Shown: positions 34,480-45,639, counted from the stretch's first letter. The stretch is DNA of 64,000 nt from Agelas oroides (GCA_949130485.1 OX422205.1:2586415-2650414); one strand, 5' to 3'. Notes: generated from the sequence alone by a model not told the origin. Numbers and translations are program-made.

Positions 34480-35203
34480 CAGGATATCTTCACCAATTGT
34501 CAATCCCCTTGTATCTGCTGGGTTAGTCCCACCTGACTTAGCTGATATCCTTTCCACGCCATCAGAAGATACTACTGTAGCAAAGAAACGGACAAAATGG
34601 ATTACAGAGCTAGGGCCTTGACAGCAAATGAATATGTTGAGATGTTACGAGAGGATGACAGGAAGAAGGAAGAAGCTGAACTGAAGCAAAAGAGAAAGGA
34701 AGAGAGGGAGCAAAGGAAGAAGGAGAAGGAAGATCAGAAGAAGCAAAAAAGCCGAGGAGCAAGCCAGGAAGAAACAAGAGCGACAGAATCGCTAATGGAA
34801 GCTCTCCAAGGAGAAGACACAAAGGAAAACACGCCGTAGAGTCAACCTCGATAGAAGCTCTGAAAGTGATGATATATTAGCTGCTGTTAATGATGTAGTT
34901 GTAGCTGTCGGTACTTCTGGACCATCAGATATGGATGGGGTCCAAAATAGTCCAGACCCAAGTTCTGTTCACCTTAGATGCCAGAGACAGTTACCTGCTC
35001 ATTTTCGTGAGGACGGTGACAGTGATGAGAACGATGGTGTTTTATGTGCTATTTGTCAGTCAAACGAGCCTGATGGTTTGCCAGGAAAAATTGTCTTCTG
35101 GGTGGATTGTGACGAGTGTGGAGTCTGGGTTCACAACTATTGTGCATTTGGTAAGAACATTGTGACCCGTAAGTTCCTGTGTGAAAACTGTTTAAACTCT
35201 TGA
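34480..35203 (+). pseudogene. pogo element C-terminus with PHD finger
   Basis: Frames at 34480-34621 and 34597-34839 encode a linker and then a long charged coiled coil (EYVEMLREDDRKKEEAELKQKRKEER...). The 90-codon ORF at 34931-35203 ends in a PHD finger with ordered ligands Cys39, Cys42, Cys60, Cys63, His68, Cys71, Cys84 and Cys87 (C4HC3). The order of DDE nuclease, charged coiled coil, PHD suggests a single multidomain transposase with a histone-tail-reading module, now split by frameshifts. I recall similar PHD-tailed pogo proteins in sponges and cnidarians; the junctions here are inferred. Confidence 0.7.
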
Positions 35204-35246
35204 AGCAGTTTTTTTGAGACTTGTACAGTACATTAGTGGTCTTTGG

Positions 35247-35614
35247 TATACCGTAGCCGTAGATTATTTCGTGTGGCAACTATTTCACGGTCTAGCCACT
35301 TCAATGTATTACACGAATATTTCGCGGGGGGAATTTTCGCGGGTATATATACGTTACCGCGAAAAATTTCGTTGCATCACCGACTTGTACAACTGTTTTT
35401 GCAACAGGACATTGGCTAGCGACGCAACTACAAACGTTCCTGGCAGTTTGGAGGGCGAGCGACTTTCTGCACCCAAGCGACTTTCGTGTTCTGAAGCAAA
35501 TTCCGTAATACTAAATTATTGCTCTGGTGTTGAATATTTAGAGTGTTACAAATTTCGTGCACGAATACCGCGAAAATTTCTACACCGCGAATTTAACTAC
35601 GGGTACGGTAGTTT
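35247..35614. mobile_element. MITE with GCGAAA-rich interior
   Basis: TACCGTAGCCGTAG at 35249 is mirrored by CTACGGGTACGGTA ending at 35611. Internally, TTTCGCGGGGGGAATTTTCG and CGCGAAAATTTC blocks are also in inverted orientation. It is inserted just after the PHD-finger stop codon. The 141-codon ORF across it is a by-product. Confidence 0.7.
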
Positions 35615-35649
35615 GCTTTGTCACTGTGGGTCACTGTAAGTTCATTTTG

Positions 35650-35740
35650 TCATTTTGAAAACGCAAGTACCTGTGTGAAGACTGTTTAAACTCTTGAAGC
35701 AGTTCACTACTGGTCTTTGTACAGTTTTTGTCACTGCAAG
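35650..35740. repeat. Partial duplicate of the pogo 3' end
   Basis: CCTGTGTGAAGACTGTTTAA...CTTGAAGCAGT...GGTCTTTG repeats, with changes, the sequence at 35174-35246 that flanks the MITE on its other side. The region around the insertion was therefore duplicated or rearranged. Confidence 0.75.
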
Positions 35741-37076
35741 TCTTAATTTGTTGTAAAGTTTGTTAAGTCTTTGTTTTGAGGGTTTATACAGTTTGTTTTG
35801 TCACTAATGCTTGTTCCGGTGTGTTTTTACACATTGGTGATAATTGGATATTTTGCCCAATTATCGCCAAATCTACGCGGCAAGGCGTTGACCTCAGAAC
35901 CTAAAGGGGGTGGGGCTTGTCAGACGATAATGCTGGAGACGCTAGAGGGGGACTTTCCCTTGGTCGTAGCGCTTAAATAATTTAAGCGTTTATCCATGTG
36001 CAGTACCAAGTATGGACACATTGATGCACCATTGCTGGACAGTGCTACAAGGGTCTCATAGATGCCCATGTTCTTGGAAAGAAAACTTGCTATGAAGCAG
36101 CTCATGTTGATCAGCATTACCTATCTGCAAGAGTTGCATATCAGAACTAGAAATGAAGAGTGTTCTGTCTTTAGTAGCAATGACATGAATAAGATCAAAG
36201 TGCTGAGAGGTTGTTTCAGAGGCCTCTTTGGGGAAAAAAATGGAAATTAAAACTTGGTAAAAGTTGATTTCTGCTTCCTTGTTAAACTTGGCACACACTT
36301 CGTGATTCATTGTTCTGGTTTCTCCCTCTCCACTAATGCACTCACAGCAGTGTGTTAATGGCCCATACGTATACATACTGTATTACCCACACTAGAGCTG
36401 ATGCCTGGGCCCGGGACCAAGATGGGCCTGGGTTTAGCTATGCTACTGCATTATTAGACTGATCCAACTCACATGTATGAGTGCATTAGGACAACAGCAA
36501 GACTTCTGATTCCTTGGTCCAGCAACAGCTGAAGATCTCCCTTGAGTTTCTCCTGGTCCAATCTCTGCCAAACATGCAACTGTAGACAGAAGAATTCACA
36601 CTAAACTCCACGGTAACACTGAAGTTGAATGAAAGTAAGGTAAAAAAAAAAGGCACAAAAAAGTTTTTTGAATGAAAACAAGCATATACCATATCCCTAC
36701 ATCTTGTGCTACTTTGCCAACTAGCTACGCCTTGTGTTTGTTATTTATTTTGCGCACATAGGCGGGTGTGGAAGGCAATGGGGTGGGAATAGTGCTGCAT
36801 TGTGCATGCGTGTGTAGTGCATGTTGATGTGCATGGAGAAGTCATGCTGTGGGTGGCTGCAATTTAATCGCTACTGAGCATGGCAGGTAGGAGAAGATGC
36901 ATGGTCTGTAAAGTTTGAATGCACACTACTTTGTTGTTCACAAAGAACAAAGAGTTGTTGTAAATGCTTTCAAGTGAAATTATAAACCCAACCATCAAAC
37001 TTCTCTACAGAAGTAGGAGCTGCTGCTCTTGCAAACTACAGGTGCTCAGTTTGTGTGGAGTCTTCACATTTTCATG
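35741..37076. other. Spacer, no recognised gene
   Basis: The longest ORF is a 106-codon minus-strand frame at 36056-36376 without identifiable domains. An A10 tract lies at about 36642. Nothing else is supported. Confidence 0.4.
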
Positions 37077-37760
37077 TATAGTGCATCCCGAAAGTCTTTG
37101 AACAAACGTCTAACGTCTGGACGTGTCTTGAGGTTGCGTCCACCCACACACTGGACGCAGTTTGCCTTGCGTTCGTCTGCACTCGTCTGCGTGCATCTCC
37201 GTGCGTCTGCATACGTCCGTGTGCGTCTGCGTTCACATGTTTGCAGCTGCGAGCCTTCCACCATAAAGTCTAACTTTCGACAGTATTTATCTTAGGTCAA
37301 ATGGAAGCTATCGACACGAGATAAAGACCATCGTACACCCACGACCTATCAATAAGACATATCCAAGAATCAAGAGAGGCCTTCCAGGGATACGCTAGTT
37401 CTGAGCACTGTAGGTTGGTGGGCGGGGTTTCGGAAACGATCGATCGAGTGCCAACTTTATTTCTGGATCGTGAAAAGCTACCAACATGGGACAAGGATTG
37501 GCAGGGAGAGACTCAAGGCCTAAACATATAACAGCTTGGACATGGAATGCAGTTGAAGACTTTTGCATGTGTTTGCGTTCACCTGCGTGCATGCGTCTGC
37601 GTTTGCGTGCGTCTGCGTTTGCATGCGTGTGTCTGTGTGCGTCTGTGTCCACGTGCATGCGTCTACACACAGAAAATTAAACGTCCAGACGCGTCTAGAC
37701 GCAAAAGGATCTCTGCATCCAGACGCGTCTTTTGCTCAAGGACTTTCAGGACGTGCTATA
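37077..37760. mobile_element. Foldback MITE with GTCTGCGT octamer repeats
   Basis: TATAGTGCATCCCGAAAGT at 37077 pairs with ACTTTCAGGACGTGCTATA ending at 37760, and the arms extend for about 45 bp to the GTCTGGACG/CGTCCAGAC blocks. The outer TA is consistent with a TA target duplication (mariner-type). The interior has two tracts built of GTCTGCGT-like octamers (37160-37240 and 37570-37670). Confidence 0.75.
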
Positions 37761-37855
37761 CAACAGCCCTAGCAATACATACTTCTCCTGGAAGCATACA
37801 AGGCACGTCCCCTCACTAAGTTTTGCGTTATACCACCTGACCTTGGGGCTGTTTA

Positions 37856-38328
37856 GTCTCGCAAGCAGTGCTATTTACCAAGCTACTTGCGCTGTTTTTT
37901 GAGCGATGATCGAGCTTGGTTTCGGGCGGCATCTCAGATGAGCATAGGTCCACGGAAGCACCAAATAGCAAGTTTCCCCGCTACCAATGGGCGGAGACAT
38001 GAATACCATATCTCAACCTTTCACAAAGTTCACTACTACCTCTTGTTGTCGCACTCTAAACTCACACCTCGACTTGCAGCCCTTATGAGAGCGTCCAAAA
38101 CCGACTTATCGGCTGTAGTTGCCTATTCTGCCTACTCTGGTACAAGGACTGAATGTCAAAATGACCATGACTCTAATTGTGCGTTCTGCAATTTTATTGA
38201 CTCTACTGAAATTTCAATAGAGATTTATGTAAAGTGGTCCTAAGTCTCCAGACCATTCCTTCTGCGTGCCGCATACTGAAAGCAATCGGTGCTGCACAGA
38301 ACGGAGAGGGTCTGGCTTGCGAGACTAG
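37856..38328. mobile_element. TAGTCTCGC foldback MITE
   Basis: TAGTCTCGCAAGC at about 37856 is inverted as GCTTGCGAGACTA ending at about 38328. The family is seen again as minimal hairpins at 31646-31671 and 43479-43527. A 118-codon ORF (37887-38243) fills the interior but shows no domain. Confidence 0.7.
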
Positions 38329-38849
38329 GGCCTGTTGCAGTCTTCATGTACTGCTGTGTCAGCTGCTGCCTTCTTATCACACAGTAAGCTATCTCTGAAG
38401 CACGTGCTCAGTTGAGCTTCCGGCTGGGGGCGTAGTTGCTATGAATAGTATGAATAATATTATAATCTAACAAAATGTCGTCTAGCGGCAAGCATAAGCG
38501 TGGGATTACCTGAGTATCGCCGACTATAGTTCGAATTCTTCAAGAACGATAGGTGGTGAGTGCAATATCTAGTGATTTTTGTTGTTTTTTCGCGTTTGAA
38601 TCGTTGCAATAGCTTCAGCTGTTATCGTGCTAGCTTGGCTTACACCGAAAGAAGAAAGAAATTAAAGAAGAAAGAAGAAAGGAAGTCAGAAGATAGACGA
38701 TCTGCCCGTTTTAGCAACTTGCTGGTCTGGTACTTCAGCGATGCTTTCCAGTAAAGTTAACGGTCCTGTTGTTCATGGAAGCACTTGATAATGACCGATA
38801 TGACTGTTGACTAATCTAACGTGGACATTTTGAGCGTGCCACTTTTAAT
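38329..38849. other. Spacer
   Basis: A purine-rich stretch (38645-38705) encodes a Lys/Glu-rich run in one frame. No gene is supported. Confidence 0.4.
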
Positions 38850-39440
38850 GTGGCCACCATTTTTTTTTTCAGGGCCATCCCTACATATGGAGTGCTACTG
38901 TACGCCATGATATCCAGATGTGGAGATACACACAGATGCATCAGGTTCTTGGGACTGTGTGGCAGAATAGGCCAATTGCAAAGGGCAGAGACACCTGCAT
39001 TTGCCTCAACATCGATAGCCGGGAAAGAGCTTCTGCCAATCTTGCTAGCCGCTGGCACATGGGGACGACAACGGAGAGGTCTGATGTCATTCAGATAATG
39101 AAGAGGTGGTCAGTGTGATAAACGGTTCATGTAGGGAACCACATCTAGCCCATCTGCTGAGGTGGTTGTTTTATGTCTCCAAAGTGGATCAAATCATTCA
39201 GCACTTCCTGCAGTGATCCCTAGCACCTTTTGGAGTACTTACTATGGGGTTTGAAAAGAACAGTCCAAAGATAAACCTGAAAGTGCACGTACCAGATTAC
39301 CTATCACTCCAGCAATTCTTCAGCGCTCAGTGCTAGAGGCTGAGCCTACAAAATGGAATAAAATTATGCTGTGGGCAGGGTGTTGCACTTGCTTTTTTGG
39401 TATTTTTAAGGCCTGGAGAATTTCTCAGGTAGGAGTGTGA
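38850..39440 (+). pseudogene. DIRS-like remnant copy 3: RNase H to recombinase
   Basis: Across three frames: HTDASGSW (38925-38950, RNase H Asp), then KELLPILLAAGTWG (39020-39060, Glu helix), then SDNEEVVSVI...EPHLAHLLRWLF (39092-39175, third Asp). After an internal deletion come EPTKWNKIMLWAGCCTCFFG (about 39345-39410), matching the LLWAACCVGFF segment just before the first catalytic Arg of YR recombinases, and KAWRISQ where RxGEF should be. It is a heavily decayed third YR-retroelement, on the same strand as the others. Confidence 0.65.
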
Positions 39441-39647
39441 GGTAGAATAGAAGCTTTGCTAACTCACGGAGTCTTCTTGGGCTATTGATGGAAGTGGGGG
39501 GCACCAAAGCTGGTACCCCACCCACCATCATCATCTCTCCAAGCAAGAAAGAATGGTAGGATAATTAGATTTGGAATGAGTTAATTGGGGCTCGCTCACG
39601 CTCGCCCCACACTAGTGAGCTCAACGGCAGAATTTCTCTGACGGATG

Positions 39648-40167
39648 TATACCGTAGTCTCGGGAAAGAGCGCCCACCCCCTACTTTTGACCCAATTTCC
39701 TGTATAGGGTCAAAGTTTACTCAAATGAGCACCCACCCCGAAGTGAGCTTTGCGTGGCCAATGAAGCATACTCGTGGAATTTGAGAAGCACAGCCTTGAG
39801 CACCATGCTTATCTGGGGTAAGAAACTTTGTGTTATAGACTTCATTGAAGGTTATTACATAGTTGCTTAAATTGAGTGGACGCCGACTCAGCATAGCTAA
39901 TGCAGTCACGTTCCGCTAGCTACACCATACTCACCGGGTGATATGCTCAGAGTGTTGTGTGCCATCAGGGCTTCACTTCGAAGCCGCCACCGGCTCCGTT
40001 GTACTTTACTGTTTGTGTTCGAGGTGTCGAGTCACTGGAAACATGACAAGGGCACTCTTTCGTGGTTACATGCGGAAACGCTTGAAAGAGCACCCACCCC
40101 CTCTTTGGCTGGCTTGTAAGGTGCTCTGCCAATGGGAGCTCTTTCACGAGACTATATGGTATATGCA
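39648..40167. mobile_element. MITE with AGTCTCGGGAAAGAGC ends
   Basis: TATACCGTAGTCTCGGGAAA at 39648 is inverted as TTTCACGAGACTATATGGTATA ending at about 40164. The GAGCGCCCACC/TGGGAGCTC blocks follow inside, and related CACCCACCCC motifs recur at 39730 and 40090. No coding. Confidence 0.7.
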
Positions 40168-40344
40168 TATATGCGTATATATATGTATCGTACGTCGTAC
40201 GTCCAATGCACGTATATGCACGCCACGTGCGGACAATATGATAACAACACGTGCCCACCTAGACACTTTCATAGTTCAAAAAGTCCTTCAGACCTTCTGA
40301 AGTTCTGTTCAGAGTTTAGAGTCGTTTAGCTACTTGTAGTGAAC

Positions 40345-40975
40345 ATGGATGCTCCGAATACATCCAGAAAGCCATTGCAAGATAAGGAAGACAGGCTGCA
40401 ACACAGGAGAGAACGAGAGAAAGCTCGACATGTGGCAGAGACAGCCGAGCAAAGGCAGGAAAGATTAACAAAGTGAAGGGAGATAGGGCTAGGTGCTCAA
40501 CCCAGACTGGTGATGAGAGGAGGGAATGAGAGAGGGCTTGGCGCGCGGCAGAGACAGACGAACAAAAGCAGGAAAGGTCAAGAAAGCGGAGGAAGAGAGA
40601 TAGGAGCAGACACTCTACTAAGACTACCACTGAAAGAGATGCCAGATTGTTGCAGGTGAGTGTCCTTCAGCATAAAGTGTTAGCAGCTGAGAGTACCACT
40701 GAAAGAGACACCAGATTGCAGCAGATGAGCGCCCTTCAGCATGAAAGGTTAGCAGCTGAGAGTATCACTGAAAGAGACACCAGATTGCAGCAGATGAGTG
40801 GCCTTCAGCATGAGAGGTTGGCAGCTGAGAGTACCACTGAAAGAGACACCAGATTGCAGCAGATGAGTGGCCTTCAGCATGAGAGGTTGGCAGTTGAGAG
40901 TACCACTGAAAGAGACACCAGATTGCAGCAGATGAGTGGCCTTCAGCATGAGAGGTTGGCAGCTGCTCTCTTCTT
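40345..40975 (+). pseudogene. Helitron-type N-terminal fragment with 69-bp repeats
   Basis: ATG at 40345 opens an Arg/Glu-rich frame (RLQHRREREKARHVAETAEQRQERL) with a stop at 40474. It continues in other frames and then enters five 69-bp repeats that encode 23-residue units of the form RLQQMSGLQHERLAAESTTERDT (40647-40970). Such RRRE/AARE repeats precede the Rep-helicase in many animal Helitron or PIF1-like proteins, as I recall. No Rep or helicase motif follows here: after 40975 the sequence is unrelated. It is therefore a 5' fragment, or a look-alike low-complexity basic protein. Confidence 0.45.
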
Positions 40976-41450
40976 GCAACTTCTTCCTCTCTCAATTCAA
41001 TTTTCGCTCCTGCTCTCTTTGCTTTTGCTCCTCGTCTTTTAGTTGCGCTTACATTTCCGTACTGCGGTTTACGGTATGGGAGAAATTTTTGCTGCTTCTC
41101 CGGCTCTTTTTCTTTTACTTGCTTCTGCTCCTCTATAATCGCAACTTTGCTAGAGTTGCCTCCCATTGCGTCCAAGTTCCTCAGTACTATAACAATTTGG
41201 TGCCGTACGAAGAAGTGTGTTGTAAACTTCGCTAAAACAAGCAATCAACTGCAGACACGCGAGCATAGCATGCAAATATATAAGCTATGCTATGAGCACA
41301 CTTGTGAAAGCTTTATTAACATGCTTGGCACATGGTGTTGGTTGGAATATAGTTTAGTCAACGCATGACGTAAGGATTAAGTCACACTCACCAACCATAA
41401 AGACCACCCTCGACGTTAATGCTGCCATATGCACTATTCATGAGTCGCAG
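40976..41450. other. Spacer
   Basis: Pyrimidine-rich start (40990-41110), otherwise unremarkable. The minus-strand ORF 40765-41244 is a shadow of the 69-bp repeats. Confidence 0.4.
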
Positions 41451-41760
41451 AGTCATGCGTTCACTAAATACATATCTTCACCATCACTATGCGCCAGGTA
41501 CAAGTATTTTTCATATACCTGCCTGCCTGAATGTCAACCGCACACTGGTCACACGTCTACTAAATGCTACGACCACCACCATGCACCAGACACATTGTTA
41601 TCCGGCGCACACCATTCATTACACTCAGTTTGCTTCCAGACGTGTGTTAATATATCTCTGCGTGCCTGAACGTCAACTGCATGCACAATGGTCATGCGTC
41701 AGTCTACTAAATGCATACTTTGACCAGCACCGTGCACCAGACACAAGTGCTTTTGTTCAG
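41451..41760. repeat. Degenerate long tandem repeat, about 3 copies
   Basis: CTACTAAATGC...CACCATGCACCAGACACA and the related CACTAAATAC...ACTATGCGCCAGGTACAAG block recur at about 41458, 41556 and 41702, with GCCTGAATGTCAAC/GCCTGAACGTCAAC between them. Spacing is irregular (about 98 and 146 bp). Confidence 0.65.
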
Positions 41761-41894
41761 GTACACGTTTCAGTATGTCTGTTCTGGACTACGCAAGAGT
41801 ATAAAAGGGAGTTTAGGTTAGCTTAATATTGAATTCTACAATTGATCATTAGTTCTGAGTTAAACTGAAGTTTTTCCAACACTTAACCACTATA

Positions 41895-42915
41895 CTTTCC
41901 ATCTCTACCACTGACAAACTTGAAGATTGATTGCGAAGCGAAAGTTAATCAAGGAATTTGACAGCGCGAGTGCTGCAGCATTGACCGAAAGTGCCATTAT
42001 CCATGGCGTTCTTGTGAATATTTCACCAATGAAACCAAGTAAATATTCTTCAAGGGGAAGCTCACAGACAGGACTAAAACGATGTGACTGGTGGGCTTTC
42101 GAAGCCACCAACAAAACCAGTTGGCTACCTACCACGCAAAGCCAGTAGCAAAGTAAAACCAGTCGCAAGAATTAGAGGTTTTGATGAAGTCCAGCACTAG
42201 AACTGAAAGCAAGAAAATTTGATGTCGACATTGAAAACCTCATGCAGAACGAAATGACCTTAGATCATCTTACTACTAAGAACGATTTTGACAGAATCTC
42301 CATTGCTGCCAAAGTAACCCAAATATCCAGCGAAACAGCGAAAGTATCATTACTAAACAAGATGTAACAATCACTGATTCCACTGGTACAGTGAAGTTGA
42401 CACTGTGGGAGGCCGACATTGGTCAAGTGATAGAGTATACCACTTACAAACATGATGGTCCAGTCATACCAAGGATGAAAGTACCTTTCTGTGTCGAAGC
42501 AAGGTGGCAGCATCACGCAATGTGACGTCGATATTGGTGAAGTTGCCAACGACAACCACGGTCAAGTTGATACCACAATTCATGCTGCCGAGGTGGCTGC
42601 GGTGATCACATTAGAATCCTACACAGCATGCATTGCATGCAAGAGCAAAGTTAAGAACTTACTGACAAGTTGGGGAAGCTGTACCAAATGCGACACAATA
42701 CAATGCTTATCGAAATGCACACAACAGCTGAGTGCAAACTTGATATCACTCACAACACAGCAAGTAAATTCCTCACACTGCTAGCATTCAGCACAAATGT
42801 GTCGGACATAGCTAGGAACACAAATGTGATGGCCGAACTACTACTGGAGGCACCACCATACACTTTTGACTTACAATGTAATCGTAAGTGTTGGGAGGTC
42901 TTGAGACTCAGTTTG
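41895..42915 (+). pseudogene. RPA-like OB-fold ssDNA-binding protein, degenerate
   Basis: Pieces in several frames follow the order expected of a replication protein A large-subunit-like protein. These are an N-terminal KRKLIKEFDSASAAALTESA...GVLVNISPMKPSKY segment, then DVTITDSTGTVKLTLWEADIGQV (about 42360-42430, an OB-fold core), then ITLESYTACIACKSKV...CTKCDTIQ (about 42605-42700), a C-X2-C...C-X2-C zinc ribbon. The C-terminal LTLLAFSTNVSDIA block follows in the ORF at 42670-42921. Frameshifts near 42040, 42340, 42515 and 42720 break it. RPA-like genes are carried by some Helitrons, and the Helitron-type fragment 1 kb upstream makes that origin plausible. Confidence 0.6.
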
Positions 42916-44586
42916 TCTTAAACATCTCTGCCATTTGTCATACCGTTCTCTTATCTTGTGTTCTATTTCCCACCTCCAATGTACAAACTTAGTGTAGTGT
43001 AAGCATATCAGAGAGTCGGTAGACTCTCTATGTAGGGATGGCGCCGATGCGCAATATATGCAATACTTACGTAAGCAAAAGTCGTATAACTTCACCACAA
43101 ATACAATAAAAGCTTATTTAAGCGCCCAGGCTTCCTCTTTGAGTGCCTTTGTGATCAGCAAGAATGTATAGTTGCCCAAAAGCCTCGCGGAAGACAGCTA
43201 AACGCAAAAGTGTGTGGTAGCAAAGGTGCCATTTTTCGTATTCTTCTTTCTTCGTTCAGCCTTCAATTTTTCAACAATGATATCTCGCAAATGGTTTAAG
43301 TGCTCACCGTCATTTTAGTACGAAACTGATGCTTATCACAGCGCGGAGCTCTACGACCACTCAGCGTCTTCATAGTTTCAAATTCACCCTGGTCAATAAA
43401 AGCCATTCACAACACTCTGAGGCTGCTGCCTGTTGCTTAGGACGCCATTTTCTAATTTTGTACGCATGCGCACACGAAGTCTCGTTCCCAGACAAACGCC
43501 ACGGTCATTGGTCTGGAAGCGAGACTAGTACACAACGAAATCGTCAGCGGGCATGGCTGGCACGGTCTTTTCCCCCCGCGGCATTGGGCAAGGCTTATGA
43601 ACACCACGTACGTAAGGCGCCGCATTCAGCTGCCTACTACACTAAAAATAGCCTAGTGAACTGTAAAGCTAGGATGGTAAGTTGTCAGTATGGTAGTTTT
43701 CTGTGCTGCAGCTGGTCAGTCGTCATGTGATTGACAACTGAATCATGAAATTGGTTTCACAAAGTTTGGTTGGGTGAGTGGTTTGCCCTTCATCAGGTTC
43801 TAGCTGGCTATATTACACATAATTTATTACATGCCTGGAACCACTACTAAAACTGTCAACGCCGTTTCAAGTTCTGGTGTTGTGGTTACACTTAGGCTTA
43901 GGTCTAACTATAACTGAGATTAACATCAAAAAAGTACAGAAACAAGACTTAACACTTTGCACGCGGAAATTATATACACGTCACCGTTTATTAACGCGGA
44001 AATTAAAATTATCTGTCTGAGGTCAAAGTGACAAGCGTTGCTTAGCAAGCCCTGGGCCTTGCCAGCGGCCTGATTTGCATAGGTAGCATGTAACAAGGCT
44101 GGACTAGTTTATCTAAATCGCTGATCACCGCTAGGTAAGCAATTTGTACCCTGTTTGAAGCCATTATCTGTAGGTGTATATCGTAGCTTACCAGCAATTT
44201 GAAACGGTGCCGATTTTCTCATTTGTTACGTACAGCTCCGACGGACTAATCCTTTTTCCAAGTTATTTGAAGCTAGTACTCCAGCCTTATGTGAAATCTG
44301 GAAGCCGCTTGCTCCATATGTTGAAGAAAAAGCTTCGCTTTGACGGCCAGTCTTAAAATTCACGAACGATCACGAACTAGCACCGCCCCTTCCGCCTTCC
44401 CTGTGGGGATGATCTAAGTGGAAAGGTGTGGTCTACACTTATTACTACTCAACAGGAAGGGATTTACCCCAAAAGCTCGCTTGGCTTCGCTACTTACCGC
44501 GTAAACTCTCCCGCGCCAATATATTGGCGCATCGCGCTACGCGTGTACAGCCTGTGCGCCAATATATTGGCGCTTCGCGTTCTAAG
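42916..44586. other. Spacer with hairpins and twin palindromes
   Basis: No recognised gene. Contains a TAGTCTCGC-family hairpin (43479-43527), CACGCGGAAATTA blocks at about 43958 and 43993, and two perfect palindromes described separately. The 133-codon ORF 43329-43730 spans the hairpin and is not convincing. Confidence 0.45.
44513..44573. repeat. Twin perfect 18-bp palindromes
   Basis: GCGCCAATATATTGGCGC occurs at 44513-44530 and again at 44556-44573. Each copy is its own exact reverse complement. Confidence 0.95.
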
Positions 44587-44588
44587 TG

Positions 44589-45234
44589 TTAAAAAACATT
44601 AAAAATGTAAAAAGATGTATGGATGGCATGCCGAAAAGTATGCAAACAAGGTAGGGATAATGCATGAAAGCAAAGGTCAACATATTGGTAAAGCCCCATC
44701 CCTACATCTTTTTCACACTGCAGTTAGACAGCTGTTTGAGAGCTGAATCTGCACCCATCCATGCAGTTATTAATGCTGTGCATGAGTACTTGAGCTTTAC
44801 ACACTGATTACTATGACTAGTCTACAGCCCACTCAAGCTCAGTGTCTAGGTTGTATCAGAAAGGATGCCACTGGCACTGCAAGTAGTATGTTGGCAGTAA
44901 AGCTACTTGGTAGCTATCTGATAGCTACGTACGAGGCAAACATACCTATACAGACACAAATGCTGGATCATACTCCTCGTTCCCAGGCCACGTGGGAGGA
45001 GCTAGGAAGTGGCATGAGAACGAGGCTCAGCCATGAACTGCCAGTAAAGGTTGGAGTGAACTTGTGTACGTTTTAGGAAGACGCCCATGCACTGTCTAAC
45101 TGCAGTGTGAAAAAGATGTAGGGATGGGGCTTTGCCAATATGTTGACCTTTGCTTTCATGCATTATCCCTACCTTGCTTGCATACTTTTTGGCATGCCAT
45201 CCCTACATCTTTTTACATTTTTAATGTTTTTTAA
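44589..45234. mobile_element. Foldback element with TTAA ends
   Basis: TTAAAAAACATTAAAAATGT at 44589 is the inverted partner of ACATTTTTAATGTTTTTTAA ending at 45234. The arms run for about 140 bp, through TTTGGCATGCCAT, GTAGGGAT and CTGCAGTTAGACAG. The insertion point coincides with a TTAA present in the matching 3' LTR (TGTAGTTAAG), so TTAA is probably the target, as for piggyBac-type elements. The interior (44732-45093) holds an 87-codon ORF (44813-45076) of unknown nature. Related arms occur inside the tandem units. Confidence 0.8.
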
Positions 45235-45407
45235 GTCTTTGTATATAGTGTTGTTCACTGGATAATGTAACAGATATGTCACTTTGTCATTGTGTTACGG
45301 GGGGACCACGTGTATATCTGAGTCGAGAGGCTGTTGTTGTATTTGTCCCATTGTGTTGTACCGAACGTCCATTGAGATAGAACTCTCTGTCAATTGTGAA
45401 TGCTACA
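45231..45407 (+). repeat. 5' LTR of the Ty3/Gypsy-like element
   Basis: Matches the 3' LTR at 49074-49255 over about 175 bp (GTTGTTCACTG, GAGTCGAGAGGCTGTTGTTG, CATTGTGTTGTACCGAA blocks), with small differences. The first few bases (TG plus TTAA) lie left of the foldback element at 44587. Confidence 0.85.
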
Positions 45408-45417
45408 TGGTGGCAGC
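45408..45417 (+). promoter_or_regulatory. Putative primer-binding site
   Basis: TGGTGGCAGC follows the LTR end directly and begins with TGG, as expected for pairing to a tRNA 3' CCA end. The priming tRNA cannot be named with certainty. Confidence 0.6.
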
Positions 45418-45492
45418 GGTGCTGGGCTCGTCCTACCGCCACTGAACCGAAAGGTCCGCGAACTCCTGCACCATACATTTTGTGCCGACACA

Positions 45493-45594
45493 CATGGCTG
45501 CCATGTTTGAAGTGACTGCCCCAGAACCCTTCAACTTCAGCCGTTCTGAGGAGTGGGAGAAATACACACACGCGTGCGCAATGCATTCACGCTA
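45493..45594 (+). pseudogene. Gypsy-like gag N-terminus
   Basis: ATG at 45493 starts MAAMFEVTAPEPFNFSRSEEWEKY, a typical gag opening for invertebrate Ty3/Gypsy elements, then stops after 33 codons. The rest of gag, protease, RT and RNase H is absent. Confidence 0.55.
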
Positions 45595-45639
45595 GTGTGG
45601 GGCTCGCTCAGGCTCGCCCCAATAATGGATTATCGAGAT

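Noticed and set aside
40749-41244. Minus-strand repetitive ORFs opposite the 69-bp repeats
   Set aside because: They are shadows of the plus-strand 23-residue repeat; no independent signal.
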